DNA from: Tenacibaculum haliotis
Lineage (GTDB): Bacteria; Bacteroidota; Bacteroidia; Flavobacteriales; Flavobacteriaceae
Direction of reading: 5' to 3'
DNA: 62,733 bases
Assembly: GCF_025215075.1 (NCBI RefSeq)
Contig: NZ_JAOBTH010000019.1
Location: 1-62,733, forward strand
Each line of letters begins with the position of its first letter. The first letter of the stretch is position 1. The notes beneath the pieces were generated by a model, which was not told where the DNA came from, ran no database searches, and was given only the letters and a program-made list of their open reading frames with translations. The translations under genes were made by a program, and so were the position numbers. Positions 41,620 through 51,715 of the stretch are shown here, piece after piece.

Positions 41620-43434
41620 ACTACCAATATAGTTTTGTTGCCAACTAATATAATGAAGCCGCGTTTTGGTGATAAACGAATAGGTTACTTTAGTAAACCA
41701 ATGGATTATTATTCTGATAATCAGCATGAAGTAGAACATCGTGAATTAATTACACGCTGGAGGCTTGAACCCAAAAAAGAAGATATCGAAAGATATAAAA
41801 AAGGAGAATTAGTAATTCCTAAAAAACAAATAGTATATTATATAGATCCTGCAACGCCAAAAAAATGGATATCATATATTGAAAATGGAGTTTATGATTG
41901 GAATAAAGCTTTTGAACAGGCTGGTTTTAAAAACGCAGTAGTTGTTAAACAAGTTACGAAACAGGATAAAGATTTTGACATTGACGATGTTCGTTATTCT
42001 GTAATTACTTACGTGGCATCAGAAAGACAAAATGCAATGGGACCTTCAATAGTAGATCCTAGAAGTGGAGAAATTTTAGAGTCAGATATCATTTGGTGGC
42101 ATAATTTAATGAAAGGTCTACACCAATGGATTCGTGTTCAAACAGGGCCTATAAACCCAGAAGCAAGAGCTAATGTTTTTTCAGATGAAATAATGGGGGA
42201 GTCTATTAAATTTGTATCGTCTCATGAAGTAGGGCACACTTTTGGATTAAAACATAACATGGGAGCATCATTTAGTTACCCCGTAGATTCATTAAGATCA
42301 GCTAGTTTTACTAAGAAAATGGGAGGGACTGCACCATCTATAATGGATTATGCTCGTTATAATTATGTAGCTCAACCAGGTGATAATGTAACCGAAATTA
42401 GTCCGAAAATTGGAGTGTATGATAAGTATGCTATTAATTGGGGGTACCGTTGGTTAGAAGGAAAAACAGCTCATGAAGAATTACCAATACTAAACCAATG
42501 GATAAGAAAACATGAAAATGATCCATTATATTTTTATGGCCCACAACAAAGAAAGGTTATAGACCCAAGGTCGCAAAGTGAAGATTTAGGTGATGATGCA
42601 GTAAAAGCAAGTGAGTACGGATTAAAAAACTTACAAAGAATTGTTCCTAATATTTTAACATGGACAAAGGAGGAAGGAGAAGATTATTATAGAGCATCTA
42701 AGTTATATAAAGCAGTAATAGATCAGTGGGTATTATACAATAATCACGTTATGGCAAATATCGGAGGAATTTATATCAACAATACTATTTATGGTGATAA
42801 TAAAAACACCTTTGTGCCAGTTCCTGTACAGGTTCAAAAAAAATCATTAGAGTATATAATAAATAAAGCGATTTTACCACAAAAATGGCTGTTTACCCCA
42901 GATTTAATTCATAAAGTATACCCTGTTAGAGATGCACCAGATGGTGAACGATTTTACTCTCCGGTCTCAATGCATCGAGCCTATCAAACAAACATGATTT
43001 ATCGTCTTATTGAAACAGATAGATTAATGAGAATTGCTGAAAACAAAGTGTTAACGCCTGACAATAAAAAAGTTTTTACAGAAGAATATTTATTTAATAA
43101 ACTTTTTAAAGCTGTTTTTAAAAAAACAATTAAGAATGAAATTTTAGACATGTTTGATCGTATGACTCAAAAAAATTATGTAGACGTATTAACTGTTGAT
43201 AGAAACATATTATTAAAGAAAACAAAACAAACAACATTAACAAACGAACATAAGAACTTTAAAAATGTACACTTTACTTACATACCCAGAGTGTCAGATG
43301 CGGGTTCAAATAAAAGAGCAGAATTAGAAAGAATCTTAAAATTATTAAAAAAGAAAAGAAAGAAAGGAAATGTAGCTACAAAAAACCATTATAATGATAT
43401 GATAGCTAGAATTGAATATAACCTGAATAACTAA
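41620..43434 (+). pseudogene. Zinc-dependent metalloprotease (DUF5117 type), 3' part, interrupted
   Basis: 604 codons in the frame restored by removing the insertion. The peptidase motif HEVGHTFGLKHN (HExxHxxGxxH, metzincin-like) sits in the block ESIKFVSSHEVGHTFGLKHN, and MDYARYNYVAQPGD follows as expected for DUF4953. The family degrades extracellular protein and often accompanies SusC/SusD pairs. The part has no start signal of its own; an ATG exists at 41654, but a product from there would lack the signal peptide and N-terminal domain. The gene is therefore probably inactive unless the element excises. Confidence 0.88.
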
Positions 43435-43439
43435 TAATT

Positions 43440-46400
43440 ATGAACAAAAAAATATTTTACATACTATTTTTTATCTCACTTTCTGTTTTTGCACAAAAAA
43501 CGAAAACAATTAGTGGTACAATTATAGATGCGTCAAGAATGGATCCTTTACCGGGTGTTTCGGTTTATGCATCAACAAAAATGATTGGTAGTAAAACCAA
43601 TATAGATGGTATTATTCGAGCTTCAATGATAGGTTCGACAACTGATTTTGATGGAAACTTTTCTTTTAAGGGATCAAAAGATATAAAATACATTATAATA
43701 TCATATATGGGTTTTGAAACTCAAAAAATTAATGTTGAGAATAAGAGTAAAAACCTCATAATTTCTTTAGAAGAAAAGGAAGAAATTTTAGGAGAAGTAA
43801 TTGTAACAGGATATCAAAAGATTGAAGAAAGAAAAGTGACTTCCTCTTATGTTAAAATAAAAACAGATGATGTTAAACGTGCTGGTACGGCTAATATTGA
43901 TCAAATGCTTTCTGGAGAAATTTCAGGAGTACTTGTTCAACCAACTAGTGGCGCACCTGGAGCTCCAGCAAAAATTCAAATTAGAGGTACTTCAACCTTA
44001 AATGGCTCTTCAGATCCTTTGTGGGTTTTAGATGGAATTCCTTTACAAGGAAATGATATACCTAAAGATTTTACAGATAAAGATAATATTGATAATTTAA
44101 GATCGTACCCTATAGCAGGTATAAATCCTGATGATATAGAAGAAATTACAGTTTTAAAAGATGCTTCAGCAACATCCATTTATGGAGCTAGAGCAGCTAA
44201 TGGAGTAATTGTAATTACTACAAAAAAAGGTAAAAAAGGCGAAATGAGAATTAATTTTAACGCAAGTTCTTTTTTAACTTTAAGACCTAATTTTGATAAA
44301 TTAAATCTAATGAATGCTTCTGAAAAAGTAGATTTTGAATTAGGTTTAGCAAGTAGGTCAGATTTAGTATATCAAAGCGAAAGAGGTGGAGTATCTCGTA
44401 TTTTACAAGCTTTCGGAGAATATGATAACTTTCAAAACAATGGTTTTTCAAGTATAAACCCATTAGCCCAAAATGCTATTAATAATTTAAGAAATAAAAA
44501 TACTAATTGGGGTAATGAATTGTATCAAGCAGCAATAAATCAACAGTATGGGTTAACACTTTCAGGAGGAAGTGAAAAATCAAGGTATTATTTTTCTTTA
44601 GGGTATTTTGATGAAGAAGGAACAACAAAAGGAACTGGATTAAATAGGTATAACCTTACTTTTAAAAATGACTATGATGTAAATGATAAGCTAAATATTG
44701 GAGTATCAGTTTTTGCAAGTAGAAATAAAAGCACATCATATATTACAGGGATTGATGCATACACAAACCCAGCAAATTATTCAAGAAGAGTAAACCCTTA
44801 TTTTACACCATATAATACTGATGGTAGTTATAATTATGATCCAGATTTAATTGAAAGGTCAGATTTAAATTTAAATTATAATCCTTTAGAAGAAAGACAG
44901 AATACAAATCAAGAGCTTACATCGTATTCTATTAAACCAATAATTGACCTTACATATAAATTTGATAAGACTTTAAGATTGTACACGCAGTTAGGTATGC
45001 AGTTCGATTTTGATCAAACTGAAAAGTTTGGAGGTAAAAACAGTTACTATACTAGAAAATACAGATTTGGGTCTAGATATCAAGATGAAGATGGGAACGA
45101 CGCTTTTTTTATGCCACAAGGAGGTATAAATCAAAATTGGAATAGTGATGCTTTTCAATACAATTGGAAAACTACTTTAAATTACAACACTTCTATAAAT
45201 AATATTCATGAAGTTGATGTGATGCTAGGTACCGAGTTTAGAGAAGACAAGCGTACAGAAATTCATACAAAAGGGTTTGGTTTTAACAGCAATACTTTAA
45301 GAACCATACCAATAACAGATGAAAGAGCTTTAGAAAATGAATTGTTTAATCCTTACAAAAAAACAATTAACGAAAATGCATATGCATCTTTCTTTGGAAC
45401 AGCTTCGTATACTTACGATAGAAAATATACAATATTTGGAAGCTTACGATATGATGGTTCAAACTTATTTGGAGTAAACCCAGAGTTTAGATACTTACCT
45501 TTATGGTCAGTTGCAGGTTCTTGGAATGTCGCTAAAGAAAGCTTTTTTGATATAGAGGCAATAAGAGAGTTTAAAATAAGAGGTTCATATGGAGTGCAAG
45601 GAAATATAGATAAATCAACATCTCCTTTTGTGGTTGGAGAGTATAAAGATGTTACTATTTTACCAGGAAATTCTGAACAAGGAATTAATGTAATATCTGC
45701 TCCTAACAAAGATTTACGTTGGGAAAAAACAATCTCATCAAATGTAGGGTTTGACTTAGGTTTGTTTAATAATAGAGTATACGTATCAGCAGATTATTAT
45801 TATCGTAAAAGTTCTGATTTAATTGGATTACAAGCAATACCTCTAGAATCTGGTTTCAATTTTATTAACACAAATTGGGCAACATTAAGTAATAAAGGTG
45901 TTGAGTTGGCTATTAATACTAAAAATATAGTAAATGATGATTTTAAGTGGAGTACAAGTTTTAATATATCACACAATAAGAATAGAGTAGAGAAAATTCA
46001 AATAAAAGAGAACGATTTTAAACCTTCTTTATTAGGATATGGAGTTAACGGAGTTTTCGCTATAAAAACAGCAGGTTTAGATAGCAATGGGTTGCCATTG
46101 TTTTGGAAAGATGGTAATAAAGTAACAGCGGTAGATTTTTATAACTTATCAGAAGGGGTTGATGGAAATCAATTAACAAGAGAAGAGCATAGAAATTTAT
46201 ATACTTATGTAGGTAATGCAGATCCTGAATTTAGTGGAGGTTTTATTAATAAGTTTCAATACAAAGATTTTAGTCTAAGCATAGCAACTAATTTTAATAT
46301 AAATCAAACTGTAAAAAGAACACCAACATACCATCCTACACAAGTAAGTCCTACTTATAATTATAATAAAGAAATTTTAAAAGCAGGTACAGGAAATTAC

Positions 46401-46736
46401 CCTGCATTGATTGGTAGTACAACTCCTGGGTTTGAAACAGACTTAGTGTATAATTGGTATCACACATATGATACAGGTAATACATTCAGAGACTTAGATA
46501 TATGGATAGATAAAATTTCATACATAAGAGTTAATAGTATAAAGTTTGGATATAGTGTGCCAAGTAAATATTTAGAAAGTATGAATGTTTCAAGGTTAAG
46601 TTTTAACCTTGAAGGGAGAAATCTATTTGTTTTTGGAACAGATTATGACGGATATTTTGACCCAGAAACTTTTGGTAGTTCATATTCACAACCAATACCA
46701 AAAATTATTTCTTTCGGATTTAATCTTTCTTTTTAA
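43440..46736 (+). CDS. SusC/RagA-type TonB-linked outer membrane receptor
   Basis: The protein has 1098 residues. The signal peptide ends at SVFAQ. A carboxypeptidase-like regulatory domain (about 22-112) precedes a TonB box region (GEVIVTGYQKIEERKV), the plug (QMLSGEISGVLVQPTSGAPG, then DASATSIYGARAANGVIVITT) and the beta barrel, which ends in Phe (SFGFNLSF). It imports large substrates with the SusD lipoprotein encoded next. The regulatory domain holds a short internal duplication around codons 44 and 61. It begins 5 bp after the interrupted metalloprotease, so transcription must cross the insertion. Confidence 0.95.
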   Translation: MNKKIFYILFFISLSVFAQKTKTISGTIIDASRMDPLPGVSVYASTKMIGSKTNIDGIIRASMIGSTTDFDGNFSFKGSKDIKYIIISYMGFETQKINVENKSKNLIISLEEKEEILGEVIVTGYQKIEERKVTSSYVKIKTDDVKRAGTANIDQMLSGEISGVLVQPTSGAPGAPAKIQIRGTSTLNGSSDPLWVLDGIPLQGNDIPKDFTDKDNIDNLRSYPIAGINPDDIEEITVLKDASATSIYGARAANGVIVITTKKGKKGEMRINFNASSFLTLRPNFDKLNLMNASEKVDFELGLASRSDLVYQSERGGVSRILQAFGEYDNFQNNGFSSINPLAQNAINNLRNKNTNWGNELYQAAINQQYGLTLSGGSEKSRYYFSLGYFDEEGTTKGTGLNRYNLTFKNDYDVNDKLNIGVSVFASRNKSTSYITGIDAYTNPANYSRRVNPYFTPYNTDGSYNYDPDLIERSDLNLNYNPLEERQNTNQELTSYSIKPIIDLTYKFDKTLRLYTQLGMQFDFDQTEKFGGKNSYYTRKYRFGSRYQDEDGNDAFFMPQGGINQNWNSDAFQYNWKTTLNYNTSINNIHEVDVMLGTEFREDKRTEIHTKGFGFNSNTLRTIPITDERALENELFNPYKKTINENAYASFFGTASYTYDRKYTIFGSLRYDGSNLFGVNPEFRYLPLWSVAGSWNVAKESFFDIEAIREFKIRGSYGVQGNIDKSTSPFVVGEYKDVTILPGNSEQGINVISAPNKDLRWEKTISSNVGFDLGLFNNRVYVSADYYYRKSSDLIGLQAIPLESGFNFINTNWATLSNKGVELAINTKNIVNDDFKWSTSFNISHNKNRVEKIQIKENDFKPSLLGYGVNGVFAIKTAGLDSNGLPLFWKDGNKVTAVDFYNLSEGVDGNQLTREEHRNLYTYVGNADPEFSGGFINKFQYKDFSLSIATNFNINQTVKRTPTYHPTQVSPTYNYNKEILKAGTGNYPALIGSTTPGFETDLVYNWYHTYDTGNTFRDLDIWIDKISYIRVNSIKFGYSVPSKYLESMNVSRLSFNLEGRNLFVFGTDYDGYFDPETFGSSYSQPIPKIISFGFNLSF

Positions 46737-46751
46737 AAAATACATATAAAG

Positions 46752-48068
46752 ATGAAAAAATACATATACATATTATTTGTAACAATAATTACGCTAGTTT
46801 CATGCAATGATTATTTAGATATTGAGCCAGTTGGTCAAGTAATACCTAAATCAGTAGAAGATTATAGAAGTTTTTTAACTACAGCTTACGGAACCAAAAA
46901 AAATAATCATATTTTAACAACATATAGAGCTGATGAATTACAGTTGAGTAAAAGCTCTCCAGGATCATCGCAATATGAAGATATTTACTTATGGAATGAT
47001 ACAAACACCTCACCATTAACAACTCCTTTTTCATACGCTAGTTTCTATAAAATAATTTTTCATGCAAATCATGTAATTGAAAAAGAAACTGAAATTACTG
47101 GTGACGTAACAGCTGTTAACCAGCTGGTAGGAGAGGCTTATGCATTACGAGCACTACAATATTTTCAGTTAGTTAATTTATATGCAAAAGCATATAGCAC
47201 TACTTCAGCTAACAGTGATAACGGTATTCCTATAGTGACTGAATATAACTTAGATCAAAAATATGATATTCAATCAATTGAGGAAGTTTATGTACAGATT
47301 TTAAATGATCTTTCTAATGCTGAAGCACGTTTAAATATTGAACAACAAGCTACTGGTTTAAACTATAGATTTTCAAAGATTGCATTAAAAAGTTTAGAAT
47401 CGAAAGTGTATTTATATAAAAAAGAATGGCAAAAAGCTATCATCGCAAGTAAAGAGGCACTTGCTATAAAAAATACAATACAAGATTTAAATATAGATGA
47501 TTCAATCATGCCATCAGAGTTTAGTTCTGTAGAATCTATTTTAGCATTAGATCAAGTATCATCGTTTGATATAGCAAGTAATGCTGCAGTTTCAGATCAA
47601 CTATTAAATAAATATGATCGAACAAATGACTTAAGGTTTAATTTGTACTTTAAGAAAGACGGAAGCGTTTATAGACCAGCCAAAACAGCAAATTTAAAGT
47701 ATAAGTCAACTTTTAGAGTTGCTGAATTATATTTTAATTTATCAGAAGCTTATCTACAAAACAATGAATTAGCTTTAGCAAAATTAGAGTTGTTAAAAGT
47801 AGCTGAAAATAGATATACCCCGTCTAAGGTGGCTACATATATAACATTCATAAACTCTTTAAATAAAGAAGATTTTTACAAAGAATTATTAGAAGAAAGA
47901 GCGCGTGAGTTGGCAATTGAAGGACATCGTTGGAATGATTTAAAAAGAACCTTGCAGCCAAAAATAATTAAATGGTATGAAGGTACAAATTATACATTAC
48001 AACAAAATGATGATCGGTACGTAATACAATTTCCTAATGATGCTAAAATAAATAATCCCAATTTTTAA
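46752..48068 (+). CDS. SusD/RagB-type surface lipoprotein
   Basis: The protein has 438 residues with the lipobox TLVSCNDYLDIEP (Cys near 18). The SusD helical core has GEAYALRALQYFQLVNLYA and the C-terminal signature LLEERARELAIEGHRWNDLKR. It binds substrate above the SusC barrel at the cell surface. The substrate is not evident. The neighbouring metalloprotease suggests peptide or protein rather than glycan, which is inference. It follows SusC by 15 bp. Confidence 0.95.
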   Translation: MKKYIYILFVTIITLVSCNDYLDIEPVGQVIPKSVEDYRSFLTTAYGTKKNNHILTTYRADELQLSKSSPGSSQYEDIYLWNDTNTSPLTTPFSYASFYKIIFHANHVIEKETEITGDVTAVNQLVGEAYALRALQYFQLVNLYAKAYSTTSANSDNGIPIVTEYNLDQKYDIQSIEEVYVQILNDLSNAEARLNIEQQATGLNYRFSKIALKSLESKVYLYKKEWQKAIIASKEALAIKNTIQDLNIDDSIMPSEFSSVESILALDQVSSFDIASNAAVSDQLLNKYDRTNDLRFNLYFKKDGSVYRPAKTANLKYKSTFRVAELYFNLSEAYLQNNELALAKLELLKVAENRYTPSKVATYITFINSLNKEDFYKELLEERARELAIEGHRWNDLKRTLQPKIIKWYEGTNYTLQQNDDRYVIQFPNDAKINNPNF

Positions 48069-48083
48069 AATATAACTCCGGTA

Positions 48084-48113
48084 AGTGTCAAACGGATTAA
48101 AATAATTGACACT
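48084..48113 (+). other. Intercistronic hairpin after susD-type gene
   Basis: AGTGTCAA and TTGACACT form an 8-bp stem without a T-run, so it is more likely an mRNA-stabilising or processing site than a terminator. Confidence 0.5.
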
Positions 48114-48142
48114 CAAAAATTAACAAATTAAATATATACATT

Positions 48143-49156
48143 ATGAAAAAAGTTTTCCCTTTTTTATCTTTAATTATAGCACTTATAATAATAGGTTGTT
48201 CTAGTGATGATAAAGATAGCGTATCTCAATCATCGTTAAATAGTATTACAAGTTTCAAAATTAATTTTGAAGGCTTAAATGAAGATGATGTTATTTATAA
48301 CTTAGGAAATAATATTACTATTAGTGTTCCTTATAAAACGAACATTTCAGATTTGGTTACGAATATAACGATATCTGAAAATGCTACAATTGTTCCTGCG
48401 TCAGGGCAAGCTGTAAGTTTTGTAGATGGACAAGAAATGCCTTTTGTTGTTACTGCCGAAAATGGTACAGATAAAGTATATAACGTAACCATAAATATTC
48501 GTGGAGAAGTGGGTAGTGGTTCACAGATAGCAACTTATCATTTTAAAGACGATTTTAGCGAAAGCAAAACGACTTATACTTATGATGATGTTTCTAATTT
48601 TATGAAATCTTATTCAGAAGAAGCAGGAGGATCTACCACAACTTATACCTATGTTTACAATGATAAAAATCAAATAATAAAAAGAGAATCAGATACACAA
48701 AGTGTTATATATACATATAATGATGAAGGTTTAATAATAAGTGCTAAACAGACCGATGAAGGTACTGAGTCTTACACATTTTCTTACACTTATAATGATG
48801 ATAAAAGATTAGAAAAAAAAGAAAGAATAAACAAAGAGAATGATAGAGTAACAAATACAAGTTATACTTATGATGCTTCAGGAAATGTTAAAACAACAAC
48901 AATTGGAGCAGAAACATTAGAGAATAACTACGACAACAAAAATAACCCATTTAAAGGTTTATATCCTTCATCTTATGCTAAAATTAATGTAGGAGTTGGC
49001 CTATCAGAGGTTAATGTAAATAACCCTGTACAAGGTAGTTTTTCAACTGATACACCTGTAGTTTATACATATAATACAGACGGGTATCCTTTAACTGCTT
49101 CATATGTAGTATTTGGGTTCATTAATACTAATGTAACATATACATATTTGAATTAA
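48143..49156 (+). CDS. Lipoprotein with DUF5018-like domain and YD-like repeats
   Basis: The protein has 337 residues. Its lipobox is ALIIIGCSSDD. Residues about 30-120 look like the Ig-like DUF5018 domain of SusCD loci (ITSFKINFEGL, then PFVVTAENGTDKVYNVTI). Residues about 140-280 are a run of short Tyr-Thr-Tyr repeats (TYTYDDVS, YTYVYNDKNQ, SYTYNDDKR, SYTYDASGN) like YD/RHS strands. It is likely a surface accessory protein of the uptake locus; ligand unknown. The unit ends at the terminator after it. Confidence 0.75.
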   Translation: MKKVFPFLSLIIALIIIGCSSDDKDSVSQSSLNSITSFKINFEGLNEDDVIYNLGNNITISVPYKTNISDLVTNITISENATIVPASGQAVSFVDGQEMPFVVTAENGTDKVYNVTINIRGEVGSGSQIATYHFKDDFSESKTTYTYDDVSNFMKSYSEEAGGSTTTYTYVYNDKNQIIKRESDTQSVIYTYNDEGLIISAKQTDEGTESYTFSYTYNDDKRLEKKERINKENDRVTNTSYTYDASGNVKTTTIGAETLENNYDNKNNPFKGLYPSSYAKINVGVGLSEVNVNNPVQGSFSTDTPVVYTYNTDGYPLTASYVVFGFINTNVTYTYLN

Positions 49157-49177
49157 TTGATGTTTCCCCTAGTTAAG

Positions 49178-49211
49178 CACTCTTAAAATTTATTTTAGGG
49201 GTGTTTTTTTT
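49178..49211 (+). terminator. Terminator of the SusCD locus
   Basis: CACTCTTAAAA and TTTTAGGGGTG pair over 11 positions (three G-T pairs) around a 4-nt loop, followed by eight T. It ends 16 bp before the next gene's start, so that gene needs read-through or a promoter inside this stretch. Confidence 0.75.
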
Positions 49212-49227
49212 ATGCAAATTTATTATT

Positions 49228-49857
49228 ATGAAAAGATTAACCATATTATTAATAACTATTTTACTAACCGGCTGTAAAACAAGTGCTACAAAAAACGAAG
49301 ATATAACTATAGAGTTGACAAATGAAGAGCAACTAAATAAATTGTATCAAGAAAGAATAAAACCTCTATTTAGTGCATATAAAGATATAATGATACCTAA
49401 TGATTTTAGAATAGATAAAGAAGATAGTTCTATTAATGCTGGAGCAGCAGACGGTTATATTGAAGTAAGTCAAGGATTAGTAGACTATGATAAAGAGTAT
49501 ATAAAAGTTTATGTGTTATCTCATGAAATAGGTCATATCGTAACACTTAATCAAGCACAAAAGTTTGAATTAGGTTCGCAAATACCTTCTGGAATTAAAA
49601 CAAATGATTATAAAAAAGCAGAGTATTTAGCAGATTTAATTGCGATACATTTAATGCTAACCAAAGAGAAAACTTTAGGAGAAGAATTAAAACAGAATTT
49701 AGAAGTAGTTCAATCTTTATTAGGACCAGAAATATTTACACATCCAAGTGCTGTAGATAGAGTAGAGCTAATGAATTTGTATATTGAAAAAAGCTTTAAT
49801 GAAGATCCAAACATAGCTTTTGAAGAAATTTTTGAAAAGATATGGAATATGGATTAA
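49228..49857 (+). CDS. M48-like zinc metallopeptidase, lipoprotein
   Basis: The ATG at 49228 opens a lipoprotein signal (ILLITILLTGCKTS); the longer frame from 49201 hides it. The product has 209 residues. The zinc site is VLSHEIGHIVTLN (HExxH), with a downstream acidic helix (AEYLADLIAIHLML) that supplies the third ligand in M48-like enzymes. It is shorter than most M48 peptidases and has no membrane helices, so it acts as a small lipid-anchored periplasmic or surface peptidase. Whether it belongs to the SusCD locus is unclear because of the terminator between. Confidence 0.75.
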   Translation: MKRLTILLITILLTGCKTSATKNEDITIELTNEEQLNKLYQERIKPLFSAYKDIMIPNDFRIDKEDSSINAGAADGYIEVSQGLVDYDKEYIKVYVLSHEIGHIVTLNQAQKFELGSQIPSGIKTNDYKKAEYLADLIAIHLMLTKEKTLGEELKQNLEVVQSLLGPEIFTHPSAVDRVELMNLYIEKSFNEDPNIAFEEIFEKIWNMD

Positions 49858-49860
49858 AAC

Positions 49861-49890
49861 AAAAGCGTCCCAGAGGGCGCTTTTGTTTTT
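49861..49890. terminator. Terminator between M48-like gene and broken membrane gene
   Basis: AAAAGCGTCC and GGGCGCTTTT form a 10-bp stem (one G-T pair), then a T-rich tract. Confidence 0.8.
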
Positions 49891-49902
49891 TATAAGAGAT
49901 TA

Positions 49903-50532
49903 TTATGGTACTTCTAGAAAACCTTTTAATTCATTGAGATAGTCATAAGTGATGTTCTTTTCATCTAGTTCTTTTAAATAGCCTTTAATATCATTGTGCC
50001 ATTTAATTTTATGTAATTTAATATTTGGAGACTCATTTTTGTTATTATCGTCAATTTGTTTTCTGAATTCATCAGTTCTTTCTAGAATTTTCTGTAAAAT
50101 GTCTTTTAGTTTTTTTGCGGATTCTTTCTCAGTAATCCCTTTGAATAAGAACTCCTTTTGAAATCGATTGAAATTTATAAACTCATTAAGAAGATTCATT
50201 AGTTGACTTACTAACTCATGAATATTGGTAATTGAATAATTTATTATATTCTCGCTAATCAAATTAGTGATTTTTTGTAATAATGTTATTTGGTTTTGAA
50301 GTTCTTGGTATCTAAGCTCAAAAAGTTTATTTCTTTTTTAATTAATTTGATTTAATAAGATTTGAAAAATACCTACTATTAAGGGAAGTAATGGAATCAG
50401 AGCAGCAAGTATTTTATCTGTTCCGTCAATAATTTTACAATTAAAAAATAAGTAAAATATTACTGATGTAATAATTATTAGAGATAGACAAAGCAAAATA
50501 TAATCCGAATTCTTTCTGATTTTTTCGATCAT
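49903..50532 (-). pseudogene. Membrane/coiled-coil protein broken by one in-frame stop
   Basis: Two frames, 50338-50532 (64 residues) and 49903-50337 (144 codons), are in the same reading frame and separated only by one TAA at 50338-50340. The first part has a charged start and two hydrophobic helices (YILLCLSLIIITSVIFYLFF and ILAALIPLLPLIVGIFQILL). The second is a long helical, Lys/Glu-rich part and has no ATG at its beginning. Together they would make a 209-residue membrane-anchored coiled-coil protein. No family recognised. Less likely, the downstream part is a separate gene starting at TTG 50262. Confidence 0.65.
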
Positions 50533-50625
50533 TTACTTGAGTGTTTAAATTAGTAAAATAACCTACTTTCGTGTAAAGTACTTAAAGATATACGTTTATT
50601 ATTTAATAATAAAAAAATAAGAATA

Positions 50626-50653
50626 AAAAGCAACCTCATTTGAGGTTGCTTTT
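50626..50653 (-). terminator. Terminator after obg
   Basis: AAAAGCAACCTCA and TGAGGTTGCTTTT form a 13-bp stem with a 2-3 nt loop. The A-run at left gives the U-run for the minus-strand obg transcript. Confidence 0.8.
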
Positions 50654-50678
50654 CATAAAGTTTATTGTAGAAAGAATA

Positions 50679-51668
50679 TTAATTTAATACATCCCATAAT
50701 TTATCTTTCAATTCTTGTAAACCTAATTGGGCTACAGACGAGATAAATAAGGCATCGATACCTTCTGGTAAGTCTTGTTTAATTTCTTCTTTTAATTCAT
50801 CGTCTAGCATATCTGATTTAGAAATAGCTAATAAACGATCTTTATCTAACAATTCAGGATTGTGCTTACGTAATTCGTTTAATAAAATTTCGTACTCTTT
50901 TTTAATATCATCACTATCCGCAGGAATTAAAAATAATAGGGTTGAGTTACGCTCAATATGACGTAAAAAATAATGCCCTAATCCTTTTCCTTCAGCAGCA
51001 CCTTCTATAATACCAGGAATATCTGCCATTACAAAACTCTTGTGATTACGGTGTTCTACAATACCTAAATTTGGTTTTAGAGTAGTAAATGCATAATCAG
51101 CAATCTTTGGTTTTGCAGCTGTTAATACAGAGAGTAAAGTAGATTTACCTGCATTAGGGAAACCAACTAAACCAACATCGGCTAACAATTTAAGTTCAAT
51201 ACGAAACCAGCCATCAGTACCATCAATACCTGGTTGTGCATAACGTGGCGCTTGATTTGTTGACGATTTAAAGTGCCAGTTTCCAAGGCCACCTTTACCA
51301 CCTGGTAATAAAACAATGTCTTGTTCGTGGTGGGTAACTTCGTGTAAAATTTCGTCAGTATCGGCATTACGGATAATTGTTCCTAATGGTACAGGAACAA
51401 TAATATCTTTAGCATCGTGGCCAGTACTACGACTTGCACTACCATCACCACCTGGTTCTGCTCTAAAATGACGTTTAAATTTTAAATGAAAAAGTGTCCA
51501 CATACTTTTATCACCACGTAAAATAATATGACCACCTCGACCACCATCTCCTCCATCAGGACCTCCTTTGGTAATAAATTTTTCACGATGTAAGTGTACT
51601 GATCCTCGACCTCCTTTACCAGAAGATGCGTAGATTTTTATATAGTCAACAAAATTTCCTTCAGTCAT
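50679..51668 (-). CDS. obg: Obg GTPase
   Basis: The protein has 329 residues. The Gly-rich Obg fold (1-158; [29 protein letters not shown]) is followed by the G domain with P-loop [14 protein letters not shown], switch [20 protein letters not shown] and SKSD for guanine. It lacks the C-terminal OCT domain of Bacillus Obg, as is usual in this phylum. It binds the large ribosomal subunit and is essential in most bacteria. It is followed on the strand by a terminator. Confidence 0.95.
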   Translation of the reverse strand: MTEGNFVDYIKIYASSGKGGRGSVHLHREKFITKGGPDGGDGGRGGHIILRGDKSMWTLFHLKFKRHFRAEPGGDGSASRSTGHDAKDIIVPVPLGTIIRNADTDEILHEVTHHEQDIVLLPGGKGGLGNWHFKSSTNQAPRYAQPGIDGTDGWFRIELKLLADVGLVGFPNAGKSTLLSVLTAAKPKIADYAFTTLKPNLGIVEHRNHKSFVMADIPGIIEGAAEGKGLGHYFLRHIERNSTLLFLIPADSDDIKKEYEILLNELRKHNPELLDKDRLLAISKSDMLDDELKEEIKQDLPEGIDALFISSVAQLGLQELKDKLWDVLN

Positions 51669-51715
51669 TGTTTCAAATATTTAAAGAAAAAGAAGTTTCT
51701 TTTTCTTTATGTAAA

